Assembly (NCBI RefSeq): GCF_036924525.1
Contig: NZ_JAZHRU010000001.1
Span: 5,547,001 to 5,611,000, forward strand
DNA length: 64,000 bases
Direction of reading: 5' to 3'
Source of the DNA: Bradyrhizobium sp. AZCC 1719
GTDB taxonomy: Bacteria > Pseudomonadota > Alphaproteobacteria > Rhizobiales > Xanthobacteraceae
The position numbers and the translations under genes are program-made. Under the pieces are notes generated by a model. That model ran no database searches. It worked only from the letters and a program-made list of their open reading frames with translations, and was not told the origin of the DNA. Of the stretch, positions 50,607 through 59,377 are shown in pieces (the first letter of the stretch is position 1; each line of letters opens with the position of its first letter).

Positions 50607-52418
50607 TCAGGCCGGTTGCGCGGTCGACGCCACCAGCGTCCGCACGTCGGCGTAGATGTTGACCAGCGGCGCGACCACCTTGTGCATCGCGTTCTTCGAT
50701 ACGATGGTGTCGTGCATGACCAGATGATCGACGCCCGTGGTCAGGAAGCAGTTCACGGCATCCTGCGGCGTTTCCACGATGGGCTCGCCCTTGATGTTGA
50801 ATGAGGTGTTGATCAGCACGGGAACGCCAGTCAAGGCCTCGAATTCCTTCAGCAGGCCGTAGAGCATCGGATTGGTTTCTTCGCGCACGGTCTGGACGCG
50901 TGCCGTGCCGTCGACATGCACGATCGCGGGAATCTTGTCGCGCCATTCAGGGCGAACCGGCTTGGCGATCAGCATGAAGGGCGAGTCTTCCTCGCCTTCA
51001 AAAATTTCCTTCATGCGCTCGGCCAGTACGATCGGCGCGAACGGCCGGAACGCCTGCCGGTGCTTCACGCGGCTGTTGAGGATGTCCTTCATCTCACCCT
51101 TGCGTGGATCGGCCAGCAGGCTGCGGTTGCCGAGCGCGCGCGGCCCGAATTCCGAGCGGTCCTGAAACCAGCCGATCACCTTCTGGTCGGCGAGCAGTTT
51201 GGCGGTGTCGCGGCAGACATTGTCGCTCCTGACGGCGTCGACCTGGATCCGCACCAGAAACTTCTGCAACTCCTTGGCGGCATCCTGATCGCTGTAGCGC
51301 CTGCCGACATAGGCGTGATCCATCACGAAGGCGCGGCGTTGCCTCAGAATTTCGAGCCAGCCGTAGTAGGCGCAGCCGATTGCAATGCCGTCATCGCCGG
51401 CCGCCGGCTGGACCCAGACGTTCTCGAAGCCGGCTTCGCGGGCGACGCGCCCGTTCGCCACGCAATTCAGTGCAACGCCGCCGGCCATACAGAGGTTCTT
51501 CGCGCCGGTGGTTTCGCGCAACCATCGGGCGCGGGCCAGCAGCACGTTCTCGGTGTCGTCCTGCGTGCGCCAGGCCAGGTCCTCCCAGTGCCGCATCGCG
51601 GGGTGTTTTTCCCAGTTGCTGCCGGGTTCGAACACGTAAGGCTGCTTGAAGTCGGCGGTCCAGTGCGGCACGTGCAGCTTGCCGTCGTGCAGTTCGAGCA
51701 GATGCTTGACCTGGTCGCGGCGGCCATAGGGCGCCAGTCCCATCAGCTCGCCGCACTTATTCCAGTCGCCGAAGATGTAGGTTGAGGCGCGGCTGTAGAG
51801 CGCGCCGAGCCCGGGCATGGTGTAGAATTCGTCGCTGAGGAAGCCGCGGTCCGGCTCCATCCAGACCTTCTTCAGGCACTCGAGCGTCGTTCCGTCGAAC
51901 TTGTAGTAACTCTCGGACTCGCGCGCCAGCGGCGTCGCCGTGTCGCTGGCGGGAAACGATTCCATGACATCGGAGCGATAGCTGCCGACGCCATCGACGA
52001 TCATCACGACGCCATCCTCGAACGGCGACACCGCGAACGCGCTGTAGGCGTGCGCGAGGTGATGGGAGATCGTCACCACCTTGTCCGAATGTTTCAGATA
52101 CAGCGGATGCTTGGCTGCCTCGTCGCGCTCGAACTCCGGCAGGAAGCCCGGCGCGTCGAAATAGACCAGCCGCTCTTCCATTTCCGGGACCGGCAGGATG
52201 TAGCAATTGCGCACCACCAGATCGACGTCGTCGAGCGTAATGCCCTCGGCTTCGAGGCAATAATCGATCACTTCCTTGTAGAAGCCCGAGGCGTGCTTGG
52301 TCCGCGTGATCCGCTCCTTGGCGATCGCAAACGCAATGGCGCCGTCGCGCAACAGGCAGGCGCTGACATCATGGTCATAGGTGTTCAGACCAAGGACATA
52401 AGTGTGTTTTTTTGGCAT
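50607..52418 (-). CDS. NodU/CmcH family carbamoyltransferase
   Basis: Cytoplasmic O-carbamoyltransferase of 603 residues, both domains complete. The N-terminal Kae1-like domain has LGLNTYDHDVSACLLRDGAI, the metal-ligand histidines in ISHHLAHAYSAFAVS and LCMAGGVALNCVANGRVARE. The C-terminal YrdC-like part has SEFGPRALGNRSLLADPRKG and PVLINTSFNIKGEPIVETPQ. Family members carbamoylate sugars in Nod factors, antibiotics or polysaccharides using carbamoyl phosphate. No nod genes are near, so a polysaccharide or secondary metabolite is more likely than a Nod factor. Confidence 0.94.
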   Translation of the reverse strand: MPKKHTYVLGLNTYDHDVSACLLRDGAIAFAIAKERITRTKHASGFYKEVIDYCLEAEGITLDDVDLVVRNCYILPVPEMEERLVYFDAPGFLPEFERDEAAKHPLYLKHSDKVVTISHHLAHAYSAFAVSPFEDGVVMIVDGVGSYRSDVMESFPASDTATPLARESESYYKFDGTTLECLKKVWMEPDRGFLSDEFYTMPGLGALYSRASTYIFGDWNKCGELMGLAPYGRRDQVKHLLELHDGKLHVPHWTADFKQPYVFEPGSNWEKHPAMRHWEDLAWRTQDDTENVLLARARWLRETTGAKNLCMAGGVALNCVANGRVAREAGFENVWVQPAAGDDGIAIGCAYYGWLEILRQRRAFVMDHAYVGRRYSDQDAAKELQKFLVRIQVDAVRSDNVCRDTAKLLADQKVIGWFQDRSEFGPRALGNRSLLADPRKGEMKDILNSRVKHRQAFRPFAPIVLAERMKEIFEGEEDSPFMLIAKPVRPEWRDKIPAIVHVDGTARVQTVREETNPMLYGLLKEFEALTGVPVLINTSFNIKGEPIVETPQDAVNCFLTTGVDHLVMHDTIVSKNAMHKVVAPLVNIYADVRTLVASTAQPA

Positions 52419-52754
52419 GGGTACTCGTCAGGAGAGGATCGTCTTGCGCTGAGAAATGGAAATCGTGTCGACATCAAGTTGCTGGCATGGCGTTGCCGTA
52501 GCTTCTTTCGAAATTCTGCAGCGCACAACCATCAGTGTTCAGCAAGTATTCAGGAAGATGAATGGCGCAACGCAAGATTCCTCGGCAGACCGGCTGTAAC
52601 TTGACCTTACCTGCCCTTCTCAATAAAGTCCCGAAAGCTTCGAAAGAACCTTGTAAAATATTGTCTTAGCGCATCTGAACCGAAAGCTTTCTCGCGCGTC
52701 TTAGTGAGACGGTGCAGAAGTTCAGATGTTTGGAAGTGACCGGGAGATTCTCGA
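52419..52754. promoter_or_regulatory. Divergent region between carbamoyltransferase and Arg/Gly-rich protein genes
   Basis: This 336-base gap is less GC-rich than its surroundings. On the plus strand TTGACC (52601-52606), a 17-base spacer and TAAAGT (52624-52629) resemble a weak sigma-70 promoter for the small gene. No small frame with a good start was found. Confidence 0.35.
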
Positions 52755-53030
52755 ATGGCTAAACGCTACAATATCCTGACACGCTGCCTTGCAGCGCTGG
52801 CCTTGTTGTTCGTCTATGTGGCCAGCACGTCTGCGATTCTGGTAGGCGGCACGACGACGTCCGCGCAGGCGTATCGCGGCAGAGGCAGAGGCTATTATGG
52901 CGGCCGTGGTTTCTATCGCGGCGGTCGTGGCTTCTATCGCGGCCGGGGCTTCTATGGTGGGCCCGTCATTGTACGTCCTGGTCCGCGCTGCTGGTGGACC
53001 CCTTACGGCCGACGCGTCTGCAGGTGGTGA
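52755..53030 (+). CDS. Secreted Arg/Gly/Tyr-rich small protein
   Basis: Exported protein of 91 residues. The leader MAKRYNILTRCLAALALLFV and YVASTSAILV, cleaved about AQA, is followed by repeats of GGRGFYRG type (YYGGRGFYRGGRGFYRGRGF, about 47-66) and a C-terminal CWWTPYGRRVCRW with two cysteines. Such proteins occur widely in rhizobial genomes with unknown function; the strong positive charge suggests binding to envelope polymers. The strong terminator downstream supports an independent transcript. Confidence 0.82.
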   Translation: MAKRYNILTRCLAALALLFVYVASTSAILVGGTTTSAQAYRGRGRGYYGGRGFYRGGRGFYRGRGFYGGPVIVRPGPRCWWTPYGRRVCRW

Positions 53031-53074
53031 TAGAACCGATTGCCGTCGTGTGAGACGGGATCATAAAAGGAATC

Positions 53075-53101
53075 AGGCGTGCCGATCGGCACGCCTTTTT
53101 C
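53075..53101 (+). terminator. Intrinsic terminator after the Arg/Gly-rich gene
   Basis: AGGCGTGCCG pairs perfectly with CGGCACGCCT around an AT, followed by a run of T residues (TTTTTCTTT). This is the best textbook rho-independent terminator in the window, about 45 bases after the stop. Confidence 0.9.
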
Positions 53102-53147
53102 TTTGGCCGATTGCTTCCGCGCACAGTGAGCGCCGGCCGCGCCCGGC

Positions 53148-54245
53148 TTAGCTTGCAAGCCGCGGTAACAGCTTGAGCGCATTGCCTCGCTCGATCCCCG
53201 CCATCTGCTCCTCCGTGAACACGTCCGCCTCGCGCAATCCCTTTACGTGATCGCTGCCGGTCCGGTATGGGAAATCCGTGCCGAACACGATCTGCGACGG
53301 CGGAATGAGCGACGCCAACGCCGACATCGCGGCGCGGTTGGACGTCTGCGCGGTGTCGTAGAAGAATCGCTTCAACTCGGCGAGGGTGCCGTCGGGCACT
53401 GTCTCCTTGGCCTTCGGCACCAGCAGCGGATGGCGGACGAAGCGCTCGATCAGAAACGGCATCGTCCCGCCGGCATGCGAGAAGATCCATCGGATATCAG
53501 GGAAGCGCCTCGCGTTACCGGAGAAGACGATGTCGGCGATCGTGCGCGTCGTGTCGGTGCCGAACTCGATCATGACGGGCGGCTGCGTCGGCGCCAGGTT
53601 CACGCAGCAATTGGCCGCGGTGGGATGGGTGTAGACCAGCGCTTTGCGGCGATTGAGCTCCTCCATGACCGGCAAGAACACGGGATCGCCGAGCCACTTG
53701 TCCCCGTAGCTCGTCATCAACGCGATGCCGTCGGCCTTGAGCGTGTCGAGCGCATAGGCGAGCTCGCGCAGGCTGCCTTCAGCGTCGGTGAGCGGCAGCA
53801 TCGCGAAATTGCCGAACCGCCCCGGATAATCCGCGACCAGCTTTGCGGCATATTCGTTCGACTCGCGGCAGAGCCTCCGTGCCGTATCGCCCTTGGTGAA
53901 ATTGACCGCGGGCGTGGTGACGGACAGCATCGCAGTGGCGATGCCGGCCTTGTCCATATCGGCGAGCGATTTCTCGATCGTCCAGTTCTTCATCAAGGGA
54001 TCGCCGAAGCCGCTGTCGTTCGACGCGGTCACGTATGTTGGCGGCGAAAGATGATGGTGAACGTCAATCCGGAACGGCTTTGCGTCGGCGGTTTGTGCCC
54101 CTGCCCGACCACCACCGATCGCCGTCGTCAGCGCCAGCGCGCCGGCACCCAGCATGAAGCCACGCCGGCTTGGTGCGGCGAATGACTGATTTGAGTGACC
54201 ACAGCAGAAGCATCCCCGCAGCGGGGCGGTGCGCAAATCCGTCAT
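53148..54245 (-). CDS. Amidohydrolase-family protein (ACMSD-like), Tat-exported
   Basis: TIM-barrel metal hydrolase or decarboxylase of 365 residues. GGAGAG six bases before the ATG at 54245 supports the start. The N-terminus is unusual: a short cysteine cluster with histidine (GCFCCGHSNQ, about 11-20) precedes a Tat-type signal SRRGFMLGAGALALTTAIGG. The metal site is RIDVHHHLSPP (His63-65), then YTHPT, IFSHAGGTMPF and IVFGTDFPYRTGS. Similar proteins decarboxylate aromatic or semialdehyde acids. It is the last of three enzyme genes on this strand (FAH-type, cyclase, amidohydrolase). Confidence 0.88.
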   Translation of the reverse strand: MTDLRTAPLRGCFCCGHSNQSFAAPSRRGFMLGAGALALTTAIGGGRAGAQTADAKPFRIDVHHHLSPPTYVTASNDSGFGDPLMKNWTIEKSLADMDKAGIATAMLSVTTPAVNFTKGDTARRLCRESNEYAAKLVADYPGRFGNFAMLPLTDAEGSLRELAYALDTLKADGIALMTSYGDKWLGDPVFLPVMEELNRRKALVYTHPTAANCCVNLAPTQPPVMIEFGTDTTRTIADIVFSGNARRFPDIRWIFSHAGGTMPFLIERFVRHPLLVPKAKETVPDGTLAELKRFFYDTAQTSNRAAMSALASLIPPSQIVFGTDFPYRTGSDHVKGLREADVFTEEQMAGIERGNALKLLPRLAS

Positions 54246-54284
54246 TCGTTCTCTCCCCGATCTTGTTGTTGTTGCGTGCAGCCT

Positions 54285-55061
54285 TCAGCCGTCGAGAATG
54301 GCGACCGCCCGGGTCCAGCCGGCAGATGCCCGCTCGATCTTTACCGGGAAGCACGACACCATGAAGCCGGTCGACGGCAATTGCTCGAGATTGTGCAGCT
54401 TCTCGAGGTGGCAATAGCCGATGTGGCGCCCGGCCTTGTGGCCTTCCCAGATCAGGCTGGCGTCCTTCGTCTCGGCATATTTCTTCGCGGTGTAGACGAA
54501 CGGCGCATCCCAGCTCCAGCCGTCGATGCCGGTCAGGCGCACGCCGCGCTCCAACAAATACATCGTCGCCTCGTAGCCCATGCCGCAGCCGGAGGTGACG
54601 TAGTCCTGCCGCCCGTATTTGGCGCCGGCGCTGGTATTGACCACGACGATCTCCAACGGCGACAGCGTATGGCCGATGCGCTTCAATTCCGTTTCGACAT
54701 CCTTGGCGGTCGCGACGTAGCCATCCGGAAGATGCCGGAAGTCGAGTTTCACACCCGGCTGAAAGCACCATTCCAGCGGCACCTCGTCTATGGTCCATGA
54801 ACGCTCGCCGCGGTTCATGGTGGGATGGAAATGCCAGGGCGCATCCAGGTGCGTGCCGTTGTGGGTGGAGAGCGATACCTGCTCCACCGCCCAGCCCTGG
54901 CCATCAGGCAGATCTTCCGCCTTCAAACCTTCGAAGAACTGCAGCATCCGCGGCAGGCCTTGCTGGTGATCGATGTACTGGATGGTCGGGTGGTTGCCGG
55001 GCGGATCGGCCGGCACGTCGTTTTGCAGGGGGACGGAAATGTCGATCAATCTGCGCGCCAT
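54285..55061 (-). CDS. Cyclase-family metal hydrolase (KynB/isatin hydrolase type)
   Basis: Metal-dependent hydrolase of 258 residues in the cyclase family. The signature is complete: SLSTHNGTHLDAPWHFHPTM, with metal ligands His67, His71 and Asp73 and His77. Family members open cyclic amides or anhydride-like rings, such as N-formylkynurenine or isatin. The downstream amidohydrolase and upstream FAH-type enzyme suggest a ring-opening pathway. The substrate is not known. It lies 39 bases before the amidohydrolase and 48 bases after the FAH-type gene. Confidence 0.9.
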   Translation of the reverse strand: MARRLIDISVPLQNDVPADPPGNHPTIQYIDHQQGLPRMLQFFEGLKAEDLPDGQGWAVEQVSLSTHNGTHLDAPWHFHPTMNRGERSWTIDEVPLEWCFQPGVKLDFRHLPDGYVATAKDVETELKRIGHTLSPLEIVVVNTSAGAKYGRQDYVTSGCGMGYEATMYLLERGVRLTGIDGWSWDAPFVYTAKKYAETKDASLIWEGHKAGRHIGYCHLEKLHNLEQLPSTGFMVSCFPVKIERASAGWTRAVAILDG

Positions 55062-55109
55062 GGCGTTTCCTCGCTGGATGTTCTTTTTGTGTAGCGTGGT
55101 CGCAAACGG

Positions 55110-56093
55110 CTATTGCCGCTCGACCCGGTTCTTCAAGATGCCGATCTTTTCGACTTCGAGTTCGATGGTATCGCCGTGCTCAAGATACCAGCCGAGTTCG
55201 AGCCCGCATCCATTGCCGACGGTGCCTGATCCGATGAATTCGCCGGGCATCAGGGTCTCGTCCTGGCTGACATGGGCGATGATCTCTTCGAACGAGAATA
55301 GCATGCCCTCGGTCACCCCTTGCGAGCGCATCTCGCCGTTGACGCGTGCTTCCATCTTCAACTTGTAGGGATCGCCGATCTCGTCCGGGGTGACGATCCA
55401 CGGGCCCATCACGTTGCCGCCGTCGAAACTCTTGCCCTTCGCCGGACCTAGCCGTCCCTCCATTTCAATGCGCTGGGCATCGCGCGCGGAAAAGTCGTTG
55501 AAGATCGTATAGCCGAAGATGTGGTCTTTAGCCTTGGCGGCGGAGATGTTGGCGCCCTTGTTCCTGGTGATGATGCCGAATTCGAGCTCATAGTCCATCA
55601 CCTGGCTGTAGCGCGGCCACTTCACCGTGGTGTTGGTCCCGCGCACGCTGAAGCGGTTGGTGATGTAATAGATCGGCTGCTTGCGATAGACTTCCGGCAG
55701 TTCGCCGAGCGGCTCGGCCTCGATCCGCGCCAGCTCGGTCATGTCGCCCTTGGCGCGTGCGGCGAGTTTGAGCTGCCCGCGCGGGGCCTGCAGGATATGC
55801 AGCGGGAACGACATGCCGTCCCGCATCTGCCGCGGCTCCGGGACCGGCGCGAGAATTTCCGCCGTCGCCACCGGCACCGACAAGCTCTCGTCCTTGCCGT
55901 GCTTGTCGAATGCCTTTGCCGCCTGTTCGAGCGCGGCGTCGCCGGCGTCGATCAATGCCAGCATCGATGCGAAGGCCGGGTTGGCGCTCCCGCTGCGGCT
56001 AGCAGCAGCCACGAGATCGAACAGAAGCGTGTCGCCCCCGTGCACGATGCCGATCTTTTCCTGACTGCCGGATTTGAATGTCGCGAGTTTCAC
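55110..56093 (-). CDS. Fumarylacetoacetate hydrolase family protein
   Basis: FAH-fold enzyme of 327 residues. I place the start at the GTG at 56093 (MKLATFKSGSQEKIG), which has AAGGGG eight bases upstream and gives the normal FAH start; the frame runs much further up in non-coding sequence. Metal acidic residues lie in QVMDYELEFGIITRNKGAN (Glu-x-Glu) and the core contains GYTIFNDFSARDAQ, KSFDGGNVMGPWIVTPDEIG and GEFIGSGTVGNGCGLELGWYL. Members hydrolyse acylpyruvates or decarboxylate ring-cleavage products. It is first in its operon and divergent from the ABC binding protein. Confidence 0.92.
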   Translation of the reverse strand: MKLATFKSGSQEKIGIVHGGDTLLFDLVAAASRSGSANPAFASMLALIDAGDAALEQAAKAFDKHGKDESLSVPVATAEILAPVPEPRQMRDGMSFPLHILQAPRGQLKLAARAKGDMTELARIEAEPLGELPEVYRKQPIYYITNRFSVRGTNTTVKWPRYSQVMDYELEFGIITRNKGANISAAKAKDHIFGYTIFNDFSARDAQRIEMEGRLGPAKGKSFDGGNVMGPWIVTPDEIGDPYKLKMEARVNGEMRSQGVTEGMLFSFEEIIAHVSQDETLMPGEFIGSGTVGNGCGLELGWYLEHGDTIELEVEKIGILKNRVERQ

Positions 56094-56104
56094 TGGATGC
56101 ACCC

Positions 56105-56152
56105 CTTGTTTTCTTCCGAAATATATGATCAAAAAAAATATCGATAAACAAG
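56105..56152. promoter_or_regulatory. AT-rich divergent promoter with inverted repeat
   Basis: In the 88-base gap between the FAH-type gene and the binding protein, CTTGTTT (56105-56111) faces AAACAAG (56146-56152). Between them is an AT-rich core with TGATCA (56126-56131). The GntR protein of the ABC operon is the likely ligand. No base-by-base consensus is claimed. Confidence 0.4.
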
Positions 56153-56181
56153 ACGGAAAAATGTGTAGTGGGGAGAACACC

Positions 56182-57105
56182 GTGAAAAAGGTCCTTGCCG
56201 CCCTCGCGGTCAGCGTGGCGCTGACCGGCACCGCCTTTGCCCAAGCCAAGATCCAGGTCGGTTGCACGGCGACTTCGGATTGCGCCTCGGCAATGATCGC
56301 GATCGACGAAGGCATTTTTAGAAAGCACGGACTCGAGGTCGAGATGACGCCGATCGGCATCAACTCGAACATCCCGGCGGCGATCCTGTCGAATTCGATT
56401 CAGATCGGCGGGCCGACCTCGACGGTGTTTTTGCAGGCCGTCGACGGTGGGCTCGATCTCGTCGCTATTGCGGGTGCTACCACCATGAGCCCGGTGTCGA
56501 ACGGCAACATCACCGCCTTCGTCCGCAACGGCATCACCATCAAGGAGCCGAAGGATTTCGTCGGCAAGAAAGTCGGAGCGCCGGGGCTAAACGCCTTCCT
56601 GCATGTGCTGTTCGTGAAATGGCTGGTGGAAAAAGGCGTCGATCCCAAGGGCGTCAATTTCGTCGAGGTCACCTTTCCGACGATGGCCGATATCATCAAG
56701 TCCGGCGGCGTCGACGCCGTGCTGACCGCTGAGCCGCTGGTGACGCGGATGACCAATGCCGGCCTTGGTTCGGTCGGGGCGCGCTATGCGGTCGAACTGG
56801 CGCGCACCGATCCGATCATCTTCTACGCCGCCTCGCGCGAATGGGCGGAAAAGAACGCCGCGGCAGTCAAGAAATTCCGCGATGCGCTCGCCGAATCCGC
56901 CGAGATCGTCAATAATGACCGCGAAAAGGCGTCGAACTCGATTGCCAAGTTCACCAAGCAGCCGATCGAACTGGTCAAGGCGACGCCGCCGAACCGTTCC
57001 GAACCGGCGCTGAAGCCCGAGCAGCTCTCTTGGTGGATCGAGGTGATGTCGTCGCAGAAGATGCTGCAATCCAAGCTCGACACATCGAAGCTGGTCCTGA
57101 AATAG
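56182..57105 (+). CDS. NitT/TauT-type ABC transporter binding protein (SsuA/THI5-like)
   Basis: Periplasmic binding protein of 307 residues. The GTG at 56182 has GGGGAG six bases upstream and opens the signal peptide MKKVLAALAVSVALTGTAFA; the ORF upstream to 56074 is not signal-like. The NMT1/THI5 fold is visible: AMIAIDEGIFRKHGLEVEMT, SIQIGGPTSTVFLQAVDGGL, EPKDFVGKKVGAPGLNAFLH and DAVLTAEPLVTRMTNAG. It begins the ABC importer operon and is divergent from the enzyme genes, so the imported compound is probably the substrate of those enzymes. Confidence 0.9.
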   Translation: MKKVLAALAVSVALTGTAFAQAKIQVGCTATSDCASAMIAIDEGIFRKHGLEVEMTPIGINSNIPAAILSNSIQIGGPTSTVFLQAVDGGLDLVAIAGATTMSPVSNGNITAFVRNGITIKEPKDFVGKKVGAPGLNAFLHVLFVKWLVEKGVDPKGVNFVEVTFPTMADIIKSGGVDAVLTAEPLVTRMTNAGLGSVGARYAVELARTDPIIFYAASREWAEKNAAAVKKFRDALAESAEIVNNDREKASNSIAKFTKQPIELVKATPPNRSEPALKPEQLSWWIEVMSSQKMLQSKLDTSKLVLK

Positions 57106-57116
57106 CAGATTGCACG

Positions 57117-57815
57117 ATGCCTGCTTCCGAACGCCAATTGAACCGACCGGTGACCGAGGCCGCTACCTTGAGCGAGCGCGCGGCCATGCTGGTCGAGCAG
57201 GACATCCTTGCCGGCCATCTGGCGCCGGGATCGCGGCTCGGCATCGTCGACCTCGTGCAGCGCTACGAGATCGGCGCCACCCCCTTGCGCGAGGGCCTGT
57301 CACGGCTGATGTCGCGGGGGCTGATCGTGGGCATCGGACAGCGTGGCTTTCGCGTCGCCGACATCAGCCGCGAGGATCTGCTCGACATCACTACGATGCG
57401 CACGGCGGTCGAAGTCGAAGCCATCAGGCTCGCCATCATCCATGGCGACGACGCCTGGGAGGCCGACATCGTCAGCGCGCTGCACCAGATGCGCCGGCAT
57501 ATCGAGCGAACCGGCGATGAATTCCGCGAGGGCGCCGGGGACTTTGACCGGCTGCACAAGGGCTTTCATACCGCGATATTGGCGGCTTGCGGCTCAAAGC
57601 GTCTGCTGGCCGCCCATTCGGACCTCTACGACCAGGCCTACCGCTACCGCCGCGTGATGATGCGCTCGTTCGACAGCGGCAAGAAGTTCGTGCGCGGGCA
57701 TCAATTGCTGGCTGACCGGATTATCGCACGCGATATTCCCGGCTCCCAGGCCATGCTGGAAGCGCATCTGCGCTCGACCCTCAATTTCGTCTATCCTCCC
57801 GGCAGCGAGAGCTGA
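57117..57815 (+). CDS. GntR family regulator within the ABC operon
   Basis: FCD-type regulator of 232 residues from the ATG at 57117 (MPASERQLNRPVTEAA). The longer frame from 57030 lies in the binding-protein gene. Winged helix: VEQDILAGHLAPGSRLGIVD, LVQRYEIGATPLREGLSRLM, SRGLIVGIGQRGFRVADISR. FCD domain: DFDRLHKGFHTAILAACGSK, AHSDLYDQAYRYRR and GHQLLADRIIARD. It sits between the binding protein and ATPase genes, 11 and 3 bases away, so it is co-transcribed with the importer. Confidence 0.92.
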   Translation: MPASERQLNRPVTEAATLSERAAMLVEQDILAGHLAPGSRLGIVDLVQRYEIGATPLREGLSRLMSRGLIVGIGQRGFRVADISREDLLDITTMRTAVEVEAIRLAIIHGDDAWEADIVSALHQMRRHIERTGDEFREGAGDFDRLHKGFHTAILAACGSKRLLAAHSDLYDQAYRYRRVMMRSFDSGKKFVRGHQLLADRIIARDIPGSQAMLEAHLRSTLNFVYPPGSES

Positions 57816-57818
57816 ACC

Positions 57819-58616
57819 ATGGCAAGCGCCGCAAAACGCCTCGACGTGGGTACACCTGCACCGCAAGTCAGCTTTGACGCGGTCACGCTGCAACTCGGCG
57901 GCAAGACCATCATTGAGAATCTGAGCCTGGGCGTGCGGCCCGGCGAATTCCTCTGCATCGTCGGCGCCTCCGGTTGCGGCAAGACCACAGCGCTGCGGCT
58001 GGCGGCCGGTCTCTACCAGCCGACCAGCGGCAAGGTGAATTTCGACGGCCAGCCGATGCGCCAGCCGCGCCGCGAGATCGCGATCGTGTTCCAGGATTAC
58101 GGCAAGGCACTGCTGCCGTGGCGCACCGCGGCGGGCAATGTCTCGCTGGCGCTGGAAGCGGGCGGCATGCCGTCGGCCGAGCGCCCTGCCCGCATCGAGG
58201 AGCTTTTGCGCACGGTCGGCCTGCCCGGCCATGCCGGAAAATACCCGTCAGAAATGTCAGGCGGCATGCAGCAGCGCCTGCAGATCGCCCGCTGTCTCGC
58301 ACAGGAACCGAAGACGCTCCTGATGGACGAGCCGTTCGGCGCGCTGGATGCGATGACGCGGCAGGGATTGCAGGATGAGGTATTATCGCTGGTGGCAGCC
58401 AGCGGCGCTACCGTGATCTTCGTGACCCACGACCTCGACGAAGCCATCTATCTTGGCGACCGCGTTATCGGCCTGCTGCCGCATCCGGGACGGATCGGCA
58501 TCGAGTTGCCGGTCAACCTGCCGCGCCCGCGCGATCAATTGTCGACCCGCGAGCATCCGGAATTCCTGCGACTGCGGCGGCAATTGTTCGATTTCATCAA
58601 GGCCACCGAGCAGTGA
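57819..58616 (+). CDS. NitT/TauT-type ABC transporter ATP-binding protein
   Basis: ATPase of 265 residues. Walker A GASGCGKTT (about 49-57), Q-loop VFQDYGKALLPWRT (the LPW is typical of the SsuB/TauB/NrtD group), signature MSGGMQQRLQIAR, Walker B LLMDEPFGALD and switch histidine VTHDLDEA are all intact. It energises the two permeases that follow. The start ATG is three bases after the GntR stop and its own stop overlaps the next gene (GTGA). Confidence 0.95.
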   Translation: MASAAKRLDVGTPAPQVSFDAVTLQLGGKTIIENLSLGVRPGEFLCIVGASGCGKTTALRLAAGLYQPTSGKVNFDGQPMRQPRREIAIVFQDYGKALLPWRTAAGNVSLALEAGGMPSAERPARIEELLRTVGLPGHAGKYPSEMSGGMQQRLQIARCLAQEPKTLLMDEPFGALDAMTRQGLQDEVLSLVAASGATVIFVTHDLDEAIYLGDRVIGLLPHPGRIGIELPVNLPRPRDQLSTREHPEFLRLRRQLFDFIKATEQ

Positions 58617-59377
58617 CGGCGAATTCCGCCAAGGCGCTCGTGCTGCCGCTCGCCGTGCTGGTGGCGTTCGAAGTCTGGGCACGCGCCACCCATCTGCAGA
58701 GCGACAGCCTTGCGCCGCCGAGCGAGATCGTGATGGCGCTGTTCGGCGCCTTCGCCGATCTCTCGATCCTGGCGGCGACGCGCGACACGCTGTTTTCAGC
58801 TTTCGCCGGGCTTGCGATCGGCACCACCATCGGCTTGGCGTTCGGCATCGCCTTCGGGATTTCGGATACGCTCGATCGCCTGATGGAAGTAACCGTCGAG
58901 GCCATCAGGCCGATCCCCTCGATTGCACTGTTGCCGATCGCGCTGATCGCGCTTGGTTTTGGCTACCGCATGGAAATCGTGATCGTGGCGTTCGCCTGCG
59001 TCTGGCCGGTACTGATCCTGTCGCGCGCGGCCGTGCGCAGCATCGAGCCGCGGCTGATGGAGGTGGCGCGGGCGCTGCGGCTGCCGCCGGCACAGCGGGT
59101 CTGGAAGATCATCATCCCTGCGGCGCTGCCACGGATCTTCGTCGCCTTCCGCCTGGCGGCCGGCATCGCGCTGATCGTCGCCGTGACGGTCGAAATCGCG
59201 ATCAACCCGCTCGGACTCGGCGCCGGCATCATGCTGGCGCAGCAGGCGCTGCGCCCGGACCTGATGCTGGCCTATCTGGTCTGGATCGGCGCCATCGGCT
59301 ACGCGCTGAATATCCTGTTGGTCGTCGCCCAGAACCGCCTGTTCGGCCGCGCCGCGTTGAGCGGAGACGGCGCATGA
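58613..59377 (+). CDS. ABC transporter permease 1
   Basis: Membrane permease of the NitT/TauT class, 254 residues from the GTG at 58613 overlapping the ATPase stop. Six helices, and the cytoplasmic coupling loop EVARALRLPPAQRVWKIIIP carries the EAA-type motif. It is one of two different permeases in tandem, so the channel is likely a heterodimer; many relatives use two copies of one permease. Confidence 0.93.
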   Translation: MTANSAKALVLPLAVLVAFEVWARATHLQSDSLAPPSEIVMALFGAFADLSILAATRDTLFSAFAGLAIGTTIGLAFGIAFGISDTLDRLMEVTVEAIRPIPSIALLPIALIALGFGYRMEIVIVAFACVWPVLILSRAAVRSIEPRLMEVARALRLPPAQRVWKIIIPAALPRIFVAFRLAAGIALIVAVTVEIAINPLGLGAGIMLAQQALRPDLMLAYLVWIGAIGYALNILLVVAQNRLFGRAALSGDGA

